57,215 nucleotides of DNA, from positions 1 through 57,215 of the forward strand of contig JOFO01000041.1 in assembly GCA_000721275.1 (NCBI GenBank). The letters run 5' to 3'. The notes below the pieces were generated by a model. That model was not told where the DNA came from. It ran no database searches and was given only the letters and a program-made list of their open reading frames with translations. Of this stretch, positions 16,986 through 25,428 are shown in pieces. Positions within the stretch are counted from its first letter, which is position 1, and the number at the start of each line of letters is the position of its first letter. This DNA is from Microtetraspora glauca. Lineage in GTDB: Bacteria > Actinomycetota > Actinomycetes > Streptomycetales > Streptomycetaceae. The position numbers and the translations under genes are program-made.

Positions 16986-18158
16986 GTGACCGTCGACGAC
17001 GCGAACACGGGAGACGGCCGGTCCGACCCCCCCGAGCCGTCCGGGACGGCCGCCGAGTCCTCGGCGTACCCGACCCCCCACCACGCCGTCGACCACACGG
17101 CCGAGCCGCCCGACGACCCGCTCGCCATCCGCCTGGAACAGCTGATCCTCGGCGCCGACCGCCGCTACACCCCCTTCCAGGCCGCCCGCACCGCCGGCGT
17201 CTCCATGGAGCTGGCCTCCCGCTTCTGGCGGGCCATGGGCTTCGCCGACATCGGGCAGGCCAAGGCGCTCACCGAGGCCGACGTGCTCGCCCTGCGGCGG
17301 CTCGCCGGTCTCGTCGAGGCGGGGCTGCTCAGCGAGCCGATGGCGGTGCAGGTGGCCCGCTCCACCGGGCAGACCACCGCCCGGCTGGCCGAGTGGCAGA
17401 TCGATTCCTTCCTGGAGGGCCTGACCGAGCCGCCCGAGCCCGGCATGACCCGCGCCGAGGTCACGTACCCGCTGGTCGAGCTGCTGCTGCCGGAGCTGGA
17501 GGAGTTCCTGATCTACGTGTGGCGGCGGCAGCTCGCCGCCGCCACCGGCCGGGTCGCGCAGGCCGCCGACGACGAGGAGATGGTCGACCGGCGGCTCGCC
17601 GTCGGCTTCGCCGACCTCGTCGGCTTCACCCGCCTCACCCGGCGGCTGGAGGAGGAGGAGCTGGGCGAGCTGGTCGAGGCCTTCGAGACCACCTGCGCCG
17701 ACCTCGTCGCCGCGCACGGCGGCCGGCTCATCAAGACCCTCGGCGACGAGGTGCTGTACGCGGCGGACGACGCCGGCATCGCCGCCGAGATCGCGCTCCG
17801 CCTGATCGAGACCCTCAGCCAGGACGAGACCATGCCGGCGCTGCGCGTCGGCATCGCCTTCGGCACCGTGACGACCCGGATGGGCGACGTCTTCGGCACC
17901 ACCGTGAACCTCGCCAGCCGGCTCACCTCGATAGCGCCGAAGGACGCCGTCCTGGTCGACAGCGCCTTCGCCGAGGAGCTGACCCGCACCGGCGAGGTGC
18001 CCGTCTCCGAGGCCGAGGCGGCGGAGGAGGCCGCCCAGGCCGAGAAGGAGGGCCGCGCCCCCCGGACGTACCGCTTCGCGCTCCAGCCGATGTGGCAGCG
18101 GTCGGTGCGCGGCCTCGGCGTGGTGGAGCCCTGGCTCCTGAACCGTCGCCCCACCTAA
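16986..18158 (+). CDS. cya: Class III adenylate cyclase with Rv1264-like regulatory N-terminus
   Basis: 390 residues. Residues about 40-165 resemble the helical autoinhibitory domain of pH-responsive mycobacterial Rv1264 cyclases. About 195-370 is the catalytic class III domain. Metal-binding aspartates sit in FADLVGFT and LGDEV, a Lys two residues before LGDEV (IKTLGDE) suits the purine pocket, and VNLASR supplies the transition-state Asn and Arg. It makes cAMP; in streptomycetes the single Cya is needed for germination signalling through Crp. The GTG start at 16986 has GGAGG seven to eight bases upstream. A hairpin after the stop overlaps the ribosome site of the next gene. Confidence 0.92.
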   Translation: MTVDDANTGDGRSDPPEPSGTAAESSAYPTPHHAVDHTAEPPDDPLAIRLEQLILGADRRYTPFQAARTAGVSMELASRFWRAMGFADIGQAKALTEADVLALRRLAGLVEAGLLSEPMAVQVARSTGQTTARLAEWQIDSFLEGLTEPPEPGMTRAEVTYPLVELLLPELEEFLIYVWRRQLAAATGRVAQAADDEEMVDRRLAVGFADLVGFTRLTRRLEEEELGELVEAFETTCADLVAAHGGRLIKTLGDEVLYAADDAGIAAEIALRLIETLSQDETMPALRVGIAFGTVTTRMGDVFGTTVNLASRLTSIAPKDAVLVDSAFAEELTRTGEVPVSEAEAAEEAAQAEKEGRAPRTYRFALQPMWQRSVRGLGVVEPWLLNRRPT

Positions 18159-18161
18159 GAT

Positions 18162-18198
18162 CCCTCCCGGTGATGTGAACCGTCGTTAACCGGGAGGG
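18162..18198 (+). promoter_or_regulatory. Hairpin between cya and the enoyl-CoA hydratase gene that covers the ribosome site
   Basis: Perfect 10-bp arms CCCTCCCGGT (18162-18171) and ACCGGGAGGG (18189-18198) enclose a 17-base loop. The GGGAGGG of the right arm is the only Shine-Dalgarno sequence for ATG 18207. The element may both terminate cya transcripts and mask translation initiation. Confidence 0.5.
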
Positions 18199-18206
18199 CG
18201 TGAGGG

Positions 18207-18995
18207 ATGTCCGAGCAGCGTTTTGGTGAGTTCGTGCTGGTCCGCAAGGAGGGGCACGTCGCGGAGTTCGTCCTCGACCGGCCGAAGGCGATGAACGCGG
18301 TCTCCTCCGCGATGGCCCGCTCCATCGGCGAGGCGTGCGCCGCGCTCGCCGCCGACCGGGACGTCCGGGTCACCGTCCTGACCTCGTCGAACGACCGGGC
18401 CTTCTGTGTCGGCGCCGACCTGAAGGAGCGCAACTCCTTCACCGACGCCGACCTGGTCCGCCAGCGGCCCACCGCCCGCGCCGCCTACACCGGCGTGCTG
18501 GAGCTGCCCATGCCGACGGTCGCGGCCGTGCACGGCTTCGCCCTCGGCGGCGGTTACGAGCTGGCGCTCTCCTGCGACCTGATCGTCGCCGACGCCACCA
18601 CCGTCGTCGGCCTCCCGGAGGTCTCCGTCGGCGTCATCCCCGGCGGCGGCGGTACGCAGCTGCTGCCGCGCCGGGTGGGCGCCGCGCGCGCCGCCGAGCT
18701 GGTCTTCACGGCCCGCCGGGTGGAGGCCGCCGAGGCCGCGGAGCTGGGCCTGGTGGACGTCGTCGCGGAGGACGCGCGGACGGCCGCCCTGGAGCTGGCC
18801 GGGCGGATCGCCGTGAACTCGCCGGTCGGGCTGCGCGCCGCGAAGAAGGCGATGCGGCTGGGCCAGGGGCTGGACCTGCGGGCCGGCCTGGAGGTCGAGG
18901 ACGCGGCGTGGCGCTCGGTGGCCTTCTCCGGCGACCGGGCGGAGGGGGTGGCGGCGTTCAACGAGAAGCGGACGCCGCGGTGGCCCGGAGAATGA
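18207..18995 (+). CDS. Enoyl-CoA hydratase/isomerase (crotonase family)
   Basis: 262 residues, normal for crotonases. The CoA-binding/oxyanion segment AFCVGADLKER is near 67-77 and GFALGGGYELALSCD near 111-125. Both catalytic glutamates expected of true hydratases are present (the Glu of GYELALSCD and the Glu of GLPEVSVGVIPGGGGT). It therefore likely hydrates trans-2-enoyl-CoA in fatty- or amino-acid breakdown. ATG 18207 follows GGGAGGG at eight bases. It follows cya on the same strand with a 48-bp gap holding a hairpin. Confidence 0.9.
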   Translation: MSEQRFGEFVLVRKEGHVAEFVLDRPKAMNAVSSAMARSIGEACAALAADRDVRVTVLTSSNDRAFCVGADLKERNSFTDADLVRQRPTARAAYTGVLELPMPTVAAVHGFALGGGYELALSCDLIVADATTVVGLPEVSVGVIPGGGGTQLLPRRVGAARAAELVFTARRVEAAEAAELGLVDVVAEDARTAALELAGRIAVNSPVGLRAAKKAMRLGQGLDLRAGLEVEDAAWRSVAFSGDRAEGVAAFNEKRTPRWPGE

Positions 18996-19013
18996 CCGAG
19001 CGGTAACCCAAGT

Positions 19014-19070
19014 GATCCCGTTTTGTACCAGATGTCACTTTCTGTGACGTCTCGGTAGGGAAAACGGATC
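19014..19070. promoter_or_regulatory. Nested palindrome with BldD-like box upstream of a diguanylate cyclase gene
   Basis: The core GTCAC-tttct-GTGAC (19034-19048) fits the published BldD dyad pattern TnAC...GTnA and extends to AGA/TCT flanks (19030-19052). Outside it, GATCC/GTTTT/TACC elements at 19014-19029 are mirrored at 19054-19070. BldD is known to bind promoters of c-di-GMP genes in Streptomyces. Confidence 0.55.
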
Positions 19071-19091
19071 AAACCTCCCTAAGCTGGAGGA

Positions 19092-20225
19092 ATGGGTGAG
19101 GATGTGCGGTTGCGGGCCGTGGTGGCGCTGGCGCAGGGGATGGCGGCGGCGCACACTCCGCGCGAGTTCTGGCGGGCCGCGGCGCTCGGGGCGTCCGCCG
19201 GTCTGGACGGGAGCTTCGGCGCCCTCTCGGTCTGGGAACGGGACCACGGGCGGCTGCGGGTGCTGGTGAACGCCGGCGACCGGGCCGTCGGCGAGGAGGA
19301 GTTCCCGGACGCGGAGACGTACCCGGTCCACCAGTTCCCCGAGATCACCGAGTTCCTGCACGAGCGGTGGACGGTCGGCGCGGGCCCGCACGCCTGGGTC
19401 GAGACCGCCGACGCGCCCGTGCTGACCGGCCGGGTCGCCGGGCTGCGGCGGCGGGGCCGGTGCTGCTGCGTGGTCGCCCCGATCGTGCTGCACGGCCGGG
19501 CGTGGGGCGAGCTGTACGTGGCCAGACCGGCGGGGGCGAAACCTTTCGGCGCCGGGGACGCGGACTTCGCGAACGTCCTCGCGGCGGTCGTCGCGGCCGG
19601 CATCGCGCAGGCCGAGCGGCTGGAGGAGGTGCGCAAGCTCGCCTTCACCGACCCGCTCACCGGCCTCGCCAACCGCCGCGCGGTCGACGCCCGCCTCGAC
19701 GAGGCCATCGAGCGCTACCGGACCGACGGCGCGGTCGTCAGTCTCGTCGTCTGCGACCTCAACGGCCTCAAGCGCGTCAACGACACCCACGGCCACGCCG
19801 TCGGCGACCGCCTCCTCGAACGCTTCGGCTCCGTCCTCTCCCGCTGCGGCGCCCGGCTCCCCGGCGCGCTCGCCGCCCGCCTCGGCGGCGACGAGTTCTG
19901 CCTGCTCGCGGTCGGCCCGGCGGCCGACGAGGTGGTCGCGGTGGCGGAGGAGCTGTGCGTGCGCGCCGCCGAGCTGGAACTCGGCGAGGGCGTCGCCATC
20001 GGCGTCGCCTCCACCGGCGACCCCATCGGCCCCCTCAAGTCCGCCCGCCGGCTCTTCCGGCTCGCCGACGCGGCCCAGTACCAGGCCAAGGCCGCCCGCT
20101 CCGCGAAACCGGTCGTCGCCGGCCGCGACGGCACCGTCGTCCGCCTCGCCGACGCCCCGCCCGGCGCCCGCGACCGCCGCCGCTTCCGCGACGCCCCGGC
20201 GGTGGAGCTCCCGCCGGAACCGTAA
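19092..20225 (+). CDS. GAF-like/GGDEF diguanylate cyclase
   Basis: 377 residues. An N-terminal GAF-like sensor domain (about 1-175) with a local CCC run near 121 is followed by a GGDEF domain (about 180-340) starting FTDPLTGLANRRA and carrying an intact RLGGDEF motif near 270. It should make c-di-GMP from two GTP. The product-inhibition I-site (RxxD five residues before GGDEF) is absent (the segment reads LPGALAARLGGDEF), so it should escape that feedback. No transmembrane segment. GGAGG ends only one base before ATG 19092, so an in-frame GTG at 19104 is a possible alternative start. The BldD-like box upstream suggests developmental control. Confidence 0.88.
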   Translation: MGEDVRLRAVVALAQGMAAAHTPREFWRAAALGASAGLDGSFGALSVWERDHGRLRVLVNAGDRAVGEEEFPDAETYPVHQFPEITEFLHERWTVGAGPHAWVETADAPVLTGRVAGLRRRGRCCCVVAPIVLHGRAWGELYVARPAGAKPFGAGDADFANVLAAVVAAGIAQAERLEEVRKLAFTDPLTGLANRRAVDARLDEAIERYRTDGAVVSLVVCDLNGLKRVNDTHGHAVGDRLLERFGSVLSRCGARLPGALAARLGGDEFCLLAVGPAADEVVAVAEELCVRAAELELGEGVAIGVASTGDPIGPLKSARRLFRLADAAQYQAKAARSAKPVVAGRDGTVVRLADAPPGARDRRRFRDAPAVELPPEP

Positions 20226-20298
20226 GGGGCCGCCCCGGCCGGGGACGGTGACGGATTGCCTAGTGACAGGTCGGTCTTCAATCCGTAGGGTGCTGAAT

Positions 20299-21846
20299 AT
20301 GGATATGCAGACAGTCGTTCTCGGCACGTCCGGCACGACCTCGCAGGACGTCATCGCCGTCGCCCGCCACGGCGCCCGTGTCGAGCTGTCGGAGGAGGCC
20401 GTCGCGGCGCTCGCCGCCTCCCGTGCCGTCGTCGACGCGCTTGCCGCCAAGCCCGAGCCCGTCTACGGCGTCTCCACCGGATTCGGCGCCCTCGCCACCC
20501 GGCACATCGACCAGGAGCTGCGCACCCAGCTCCAGCGGAACATCGTCCGCTCGCACGCCGCCGGCATGGGCCCGCGCGTCGAGCGCGAGGTCGTGCGGGC
20601 GCTGATGTTCCTGCGGCTCAAGACCGTCGCCTCCGGCCACACCGGCGTCCGCCCCGAGGTCGCGCGGACCATGGCCGACGTCCTCAACGCCGGCATCACC
20701 CCGGTCGTCCACGAGTACGGCTCCCTCGGCTGCTCCGGCGACCTCGCCCCGCTCTCCCACTGCGCCCTCGCGCTCATGGGCGAGGGCGACGCCGAGGGCC
20801 CGGACGGGGTCGTCAAGCCCGCCGGCGAGCTGCTCGCCGCCGCCGGCATCGAGCCCGTCGTCCTGAAGGAGAAGGAGGGGCTCGCCCTCCTCAACGGCAC
20901 CGACGGCATGCTCGGCATGCTGGTCATGGCCCTCGCCGACCTCGACGTCCTCTACAAGTCGGCCGACGTCACCGCCGCGCTCTCCCTCGAAGCCCTCCTC
21001 GGCACCGAGAAGGTCCTCGAACCCGAGCTGCACGCCATCCGCCCCCACCCCGGCCAGGCCGCCTCCGCCGCCAACATGCTGGCCGTCCTCAAGGGCTCCG
21101 GCCTCACCGGCCACTTCCAGGCCGGCGAGGCCCCCCGCGTCCAGGACGCCTACTCGATCCGCTGCGCCCCGCAGGTCGCCGGCGCCGGCCGCGACACCCT
21201 CGCCCACGCCCGGCTCGTCGCCGAGCGCGAACTCGCCGCCGCCGTCGACAACCCGGTCGTCCTCGGCAACGGCGAGGTCCGCTCCAACGGCAACTTCCAC
21301 GGCGCGCCCGTCGCGTACGTCCTCGACTTCCTCGCCATCGCCGCCGCCGACCTCGGCTCCATCGCCGAGCGCCGCACCGACCGGCTCCTCGACAAGAACC
21401 GCAGCCACGGCCTGCCGCCGTTCCTCGCCGACGACGCCGGCGTCGACTCGGGCCTCATGATCGCCCAGTACACCCAGGCCGCCCTGGTCAGCGAGATGAA
21501 GCGGCTCGCCGTCCCGGCCTCCGCCGACTCCATCCCGTCCTCGGCGATGCAGGAGGACCACGTCTCCATGGGCTGGTCCGCCGCGCGGAAGCTGCGCACC
21601 GCCGTCGGCAACCTCGCCCGGATCATCGCCGTCGAGCTGTACGCCGCCACCCGCGGCATCGAGCTGCGCGAGGGCCTGTCCCCCGCCCCCGCCTCGCGGG
21701 CCGTCATCGACGCGCTGCGCGCCGCCGGCGTCGAGGGCCCGGGCCCGGACCGCTTCCTCGCGCCCGACCTGGCCGCCGCCGACGCCTTCGTACGGGACGG
21801 GCGCCTGGTCGCCGCCGTGGAGCCGGTCACCGGCCCGCTGGCCTAG
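20299..21846 (+). CDS. hutH: Histidine ammonia-lyase
   Basis: 515 residues. The MIO-forming segment is SLGCSGDLAPLSH near 145-157; the cofactor comes from Cys-Ser-Gly instead of the more common Ala-Ser-Gly, as known for Streptomyces histidases. Other family motifs are YGVSTGFG, GNFHGAPVAY and the VSMG/SMQEDHV-like stretch near 415. It deaminates L-histidine to urocanate, the first step of histidine use. ATG 20299 (MDMQTVVLGTSG) is chosen because TAGGG lies eight bases upstream; an in-frame GTG 51 bases earlier has no support. Monocistronic with its own terminator. Confidence 0.95.
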   Translation: MDMQTVVLGTSGTTSQDVIAVARHGARVELSEEAVAALAASRAVVDALAAKPEPVYGVSTGFGALATRHIDQELRTQLQRNIVRSHAAGMGPRVEREVVRALMFLRLKTVASGHTGVRPEVARTMADVLNAGITPVVHEYGSLGCSGDLAPLSHCALALMGEGDAEGPDGVVKPAGELLAAAGIEPVVLKEKEGLALLNGTDGMLGMLVMALADLDVLYKSADVTAALSLEALLGTEKVLEPELHAIRPHPGQAASAANMLAVLKGSGLTGHFQAGEAPRVQDAYSIRCAPQVAGAGRDTLAHARLVAERELAAAVDNPVVLGNGEVRSNGNFHGAPVAYVLDFLAIAAADLGSIAERRTDRLLDKNRSHGLPPFLADDAGVDSGLMIAQYTQAALVSEMKRLAVPASADSIPSSAMQEDHVSMGWSAARKLRTAVGNLARIIAVELYAATRGIELREGLSPAPASRAVIDALRAAGVEGPGPDRFLAPDLAAADAFVRDGRLVAAVEPVTGPLA

Positions 21847-21864
21847 GCCCGGCCGGTCCGCACC

Positions 21865-21903
21865 CGCCGGAGGGCCGTCCCGTCGCGGGGCGGCCCTCCG
21901 GCG
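21865..21903. terminator. Terminator between hutH and a small exported-protein gene
   Basis: A perfect 13-bp stem (21865-21877 with 21891-21903) lies between convergent genes. Confidence 0.8.
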
Positions 21904-21942
21904 CGCCGGCCCTGGAGGGTCGGGCCGCGCGGGCCCGGCGGG

Positions 21943-22191
21943 TCAGGACGCGCGGCCGTGGCGCCGCAGCGCGAGGGCCACGAAGCCGGTGCCCACGGCG
22001 AGGAAGCCGGTGCCGGCCACGACGTACGCGGTCGGGGCCGGGTCGCTCGACTCGGCGGGCGCGGTGCTCCCGCCCCGTACCCCCGGCCCGGCCGCGCCGT
22101 CGGAGGCGTTCGCCGACGGGACGAACCAGAGGGCGCACAGCAGGGTCCCCGCCGCGGTGGCGGTCAGCAGCGGACGTCGGGCGGCGGACAC
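21943..22191 (-). CDS. Small exported, membrane-anchored protein of unknown function
   Basis: 82 residues from GTG 22191. An N-terminal signal-like helix (ARRPLLTATAAGTLLCALWFVPSANA) with a plausible AxA cleavage site is followed by a short Ser/Pro/Gly-rich segment, a second hydrophobic helix near 55-72 and a basic RRHGRAS tail. The layout resembles a minimal surface protein with a C-terminal anchor, but no LPxTG/LAxTG motif is present. An upstream in-frame GTG (22212) is possible; I prefer 22191 because GGAG lies upstream, though at 12 bases. Confidence 0.6.
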   Translation of the reverse strand: MSAARRPLLTATAAGTLLCALWFVPSANASDGAAGPGVRGGSTAPAESSDPAPTAYVVAGTGFLAVGTGFVALALRRHGRAS

Positions 22192-22292
22192 GTCGATCTC
22201 GGGCTCCCTCACGGACGGCCCCGCGGGACTCCGCGGTGCGCCGATGCTAGTGAACCCAGCGGGTCGCGGGAAAGCCGAGGCCGGGCAGACCC

Positions 22293-22298
22293 TACGCT
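22293..22298 (+). promoter_or_regulatory. -10 element (TACGCT), leaderless start
   Basis: CTACGCTCC with TACGCT ending seven bases before ATG 22306 and no Shine-Dalgarno sequence. The same CTACGCTCC string precedes the ATG of the cystathionine gene at 29485. Confidence 0.5.
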
Positions 22299-22305
22299 CC
22301 CAGCC

Positions 22306-22665
22306 ATGAGCACCGCAGAGACCCCCGCCACCGGCGCCCCCACCCGTCACGTCCGCCTCCGCGTCGACATCGTCCTGGAGATCGACGGCCCCGCCGAGCT
22401 GACCGCCGCCGCCGAAGGCCGGATCGACTCCGACGAGTTCATGCCGGCCGAGGAGCGCGACCACGCCCGCTCCGCCGTCCAGGAGGACCCCTCCGAGGCC
22501 CTGGCCTACCTCGTGGAGCCCTTCGACCTGGTCCGCGACCTGCCCGGCGTCGAGCTCGTGCAGGCCGCCTGGAGCAGCGAGGAGATCGAGTACGACCCCG
22601 ACTCCATGGAGTGGGAGCTCGACGAGGAGGATGAGACGGAGGAGGACGACGACGACCGGTCGTGA
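22306..22665 (+). CDS. Acidic cytoplasmic protein of unknown function
   Basis: 119 residues with an alternating hydrophobic beta-strand-like start (HVRLRVDIVLEIDGPAEL), several acidic helices and a strongly acidic C-terminus (EEDETEEDDDDRS). No catalytic motif or membrane segment. ATG 22306 is supported by a -10 element seven bases upstream. A perfect 13-bp terminator hairpin follows, so it is a single-gene unit. I do not recognise the family; the compact, charged composition suggests a small regulatory or binding protein, which is inference. Confidence 0.7.
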   Translation: MSTAETPATGAPTRHVRLRVDIVLEIDGPAELTAAAEGRIDSDEFMPAEERDHARSAVQEDPSEALAYLVEPFDLVRDLPGVELVQAAWSSEEIEYDPDSMEWELDEEDETEEDDDDRS

Positions 22666-22690
22666 CGGGGCGGCGCGACCGCCCCGCCCG

Positions 22691-22720
22691 AGGGCCCCGG
22701 GACCGGCGTCCCGGGGCCCT
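22691..22720 (+). terminator. Terminator after the acidic hypothetical gene
   Basis: A perfect 13-bp stem (22691-22703 with 22708-22720) closed by the tetraloop CGGC. Confidence 0.85.
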
Positions 22721-22876
22721 CGCGCGCCGGGGGCGCGGCGGCCGGGAACCGGAGCGCGGTCCCCGCGCGTGTCGGTCAGTGGTGTTCCCCACAAACCCCC
22801 CGGTACCGGAACCGGCGGGGTGTCCTGGGTGTTCTGATGGATTGACAGGGAATCGGCGACGATGGAGAAGCGTGTG

Positions 22877-24133
22877 ATGACGGTCGGCAAGCGCAGCAGG
22901 AGCCTGGCCGCCGCGGCGGCGGTGCTGAGTGGTGTACTCGTGCTCTCGGCCTGCAACGACGACGACCCGGCCGGCGCGGCCGCGGCCGGCTCGCCCACCG
23001 CCACGTCACAGGCCGAGATCGACGAGGCCGCCGCGCAGAAGACCTCCAAGGCGCAGATCACCATCTCGCCGGAGAACGGCGCGCAGAACGCCTCCATCAA
23101 CAACGACGCCAAGGTCGCCGTCACCGACGGCAAGCTCACCGAGGTCACCATGACCTCCGCCGAGGGCGCCGAGGTCGCGGGCGAGATAGCGGCCGACGGT
23201 CTCTCCTGGAAGCCGTCCGGACCGCTGAAGCGCGCCACCGTCTACAAGATCGCCGCCACGGCCGTCGACGCGTCCGGCCTGAAGGCGCACGAGAACTCCT
23301 CCTTCACCACGGTGTCGAAGGAGAACAGCTTCATCGGCAACTTCACCCCCGAGGACGGCTCGACCGTCGGCGTGGGCATGCCGGTCTCGATCAACTTCAA
23401 CAAGGCGATCACCGACAAGAAGGCCGTCCAGAGCGGCATCAAGGTCTCGTCCAGCTCCGGCCAGGAGGTCGTCGGCCACTGGTTCAACGCGACCCGCCTC
23501 GACTTCCGCCCGGCCGACTACTGGAAGGCCGGCTCGACGGTCACCCTCAAGCTCGACCTGGACGGCGTCGAGGGTGCCGACGGCGTCTACGGCGTCCAGC
23601 AGAAGACGGTCACCTTCAAGGTCGGCCGCAGCCAGGTCTCCACCGTCGACGTCGCCGCGAAGACGATGACGGTCAAGCGCGACGGCAAGGTCATCCGCAC
23701 CATCCCGATCTCCGCCGGCTCCCCGGAGAACACCACCTACAACGGCCAGATGGTGATCTCCGAGAAGTTCAAGGAGACCCGGATGAACGGCGCCACCGTC
23801 GGCTTCACCGACGACGACGGCAAGGGCGAGTACGACATCAAGGACGTGCCGCACGCCATGCGCCTGTCCACCTCCGGCACCTTCATCCACGGCAACTACT
23901 GGGGCGCCCGCTCCATCTTCGGCTCCGTGAACACCAGCCACGGCTGCATCGGCCTCGCCGACGTCAAGGGCGCCGGCGACCCCAAGCAGGCGGCCGCCTG
24001 GTTCTACGACCAGTCGATCACCGGCGACGTCGTCATCGTCAAGAACTCCAAGGACAAGACGATCGCCCCCGACAACGGCCTCAACGGCTGGAACATGAAC
24101 TGGTCCGCCTGGAAGGCCGGCTCGGCCCTCTGA
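22877..24133 (+). CDS. L,D-transpeptidase lipoprotein (YkuD with Ig-like domains)
   Basis: 418 residues. A basic N-terminus and hydrophobic segment end in lipobox LSAC (Cys26), so it is a lipoprotein. Two Ig-like domains (about 58-250) precede the YkuD domain, with FIHGN (His338) and the catalytic SHGC motif (354-357). It should form 3-3 (L,D) peptidoglycan cross-links outside the membrane, as LdtMt2-type enzymes do. The C-terminal WNMNW segment is typical of the actinobacterial subgroup. Start: ATG 22862, GTG 22874 and ATG 22877 are all in frame; GGAGAAG at 22864-22870 best serves 22877 or 22874. Confidence 0.92.
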   Translation: MTVGKRSRSLAAAAAVLSGVLVLSACNDDDPAGAAAAGSPTATSQAEIDEAAAQKTSKAQITISPENGAQNASINNDAKVAVTDGKLTEVTMTSAEGAEVAGEIAADGLSWKPSGPLKRATVYKIAATAVDASGLKAHENSSFTTVSKENSFIGNFTPEDGSTVGVGMPVSINFNKAITDKKAVQSGIKVSSSSGQEVVGHWFNATRLDFRPADYWKAGSTVTLKLDLDGVEGADGVYGVQQKTVTFKVGRSQVSTVDVAAKTMTVKRDGKVIRTIPISAGSPENTTYNGQMVISEKFKETRMNGATVGFTDDDGKGEYDIKDVPHAMRLSTSGTFIHGNYWGARSIFGSVNTSHGCIGLADVKGAGDPKQAAAWFYDQSITGDVVIVKNSKDKTIAPDNGLNGWNMNWSAWKAGSAL

Positions 24134-24139
24134 TCCCCC

Positions 24140-24202
24140 GGCGAGGCACGGCAGCGGCGCCCGCCCCCACGCAGGGGGCGGGCGCCGCTGCCGTACCTCG
24201 CC
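24140..24202 (+). terminator. Very long terminator hairpin after the L,D-transpeptidase
   Basis: 29-base arms (24140-24168 and 24174-24202) pair at 28 positions around a five-base loop, the strongest hairpin in the window. Confidence 0.85.
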
Positions 24203-24263
24203 GTGCCGGGGCATGACCTCCGAGGTCATCGACCCGCACGGCACGCTCCGGGAAGCTGTCCCC

Positions 24264-24614
24264 ATGACCGCTTACGCGATAGCCGCCCTGCGTCCCACGG
24301 CCGACCTCCACGAGGACGTCCTCCGGTACATGGAGCGCGTCCAGTCCACGCTCGACCCCTTCGGCGGCCGCTTCCTCATCCACGGAGCGCCCGAGCGGGA
24401 CGTCAAGGAGGGCGAGTGGCCCACCTCGATCGTCCTCGTCGGCTTCCCCTCGATGGACCACGCCCGCCGCTGGTACGACTCCGCCGCCTACCAGGAGCTG
24501 ATCCCGCTGCGCGCCCGTCACCTGGCGGGCGACCTCCAGCTGATCGACGGCGTCGCCCCCGGCTACGACCCCGCGGCGACCGCCGCGCTGCTGCGGGCGG
24601 GCCGGGCGGCATGA
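24264..24614 (+). CDS. DUF1330 family protein
   Basis: 116 residues with a ferredoxin-like/dimeric alpha-beta-barrel pattern (YAIAALRPT..., FGGRFLIHG, IVLVGFPSMDHARRWYDSAAYQELIPLR), which is the DUF1330 signature. ATG 24264 has GGGAAG at eight bases; an in-frame ATG at 24213 has no ribosome site. Family members are small cytoplasmic proteins, often single genes, with no settled biochemical role. It converges on msrA. Confidence 0.82.
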   Translation: MTAYAIAALRPTADLHEDVLRYMERVQSTLDPFGGRFLIHGAPERDVKEGEWPTSIVLVGFPSMDHARRWYDSAAYQELIPLRARHLAGDLQLIDGVAPGYDPAATAALLRAGRAA

Positions 24615-24685
24615 CGGAACCGCCCCTGAGCCGTCGGGGCCTGCTGTGAGGTGAACGGCTCAGGGGCGGTTACGGCCGCGGACGG

Positions 24686-25345
24686 CTACCCGGCCTTCGC
24701 GACCCCGATCGGGCACGAGACACCGGTGCCGCCGATGCCGCAGTAACCCGCCGGGTTCTTGTCCAGGTACTGCTGGTGGTACGCCTCCGCCGGGTAGAAC
24801 GGGCGCTCGTCCGCCGGCAGCACCGTCGTGGTGATCTCGCCGTACCCGGAGCCCGTCAGCACCTTCTGGTACGCGGCGCGGGACGCCTCCGCCGTCGCCG
24901 CCTGGGCGGGGGAGTGGGTGTAGACGGCGGAGCGGTACTGGGTGCCCACGTCGTTGCCCTGGCGGAAGCCCTGGGTCGGGTCGTGCGCCTCCCAGAAGAC
25001 CTTCAGCAGCGTCTCGTACGACACCTTCGACGGGTCGAACACGACCCGGACGACCTCGGTGTGCCCGGTGAGGCCCGAGCAGACCTCCTCGTACGTCGGG
25101 TTCGGGGTGTAGCCGCCCTGGTAGCCGACGAGCGTCGTCCACACGCCGTCGGTCTGCCAGAACTTCCGCTCGGCGCCCCAGAAGCAGCCGAGCCCGAAGT
25201 CGGCGACCTCCAGGCCCTCCGGGTACGGGCCGGCCAGCGGGTTGCCGAGCACCGTGTGGCGCTCCGGCACGGAGAACCCGGGCTCCGGACGGCCGCGCAG
25301 GGCCTGCTCCGGCTCGGGCAGGACGGGGGTGCGGGACAGGAACAT
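24686..25345 (-). CDS. msrA: Peptide-methionine (S)-S-oxide reductase
   Basis: 219 residues. The catalytic GCFWGAE motif sits near 52-58, with GYQGG, GHTEVV and FWEAHDPT downstream, all diagnostic of MsrA. The C-terminal [11 protein letters not shown] carries two further cysteines suited as resolving residues. It repairs oxidised methionine with thioredoxin as electron donor. ATG 25345 begins [16 protein letters not shown], the long N-terminal extension usual in actinobacteria. It lies downstream of the three-gene M48 unit, separated by a strong hairpin. Confidence 0.95.
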   Translation of the reverse strand: MFLSRTPVLPEPEQALRGRPEPGFSVPERHTVLGNPLAGPYPEGLEVADFGLGCFWGAERKFWQTDGVWTTLVGYQGGYTPNPTYEEVCSGLTGHTEVVRVVFDPSKVSYETLLKVFWEAHDPTQGFRQGNDVGTQYRSAVYTHSPAQAATAEASRAAYQKVLTGSGYGEITTTVLPADERPFYPAEAYHQQYLDKNPAGYCGIGGTGVSCPIGVAKAG

Positions 25346-25384
25346 GCGGCATCTCTCCTCGGCGAAGGGGGCAGTCCGCACAAC

Positions 25385-25423
25385 GCGGCGGGCCCGCCGG
25401 GGATTCCCCGCCGGGCCCGCCGC
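25385..25423 (-). terminator. Terminator after the downstream TPR-like gene
   Basis: 18-base arms (25385-25402, 25406-25423) with one mismatch around a three-base centre, five bases beyond the stop codon of the minus-strand gene that ends at 25429. Confidence 0.8.
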
Positions 25424-25428
25424 GCCGG

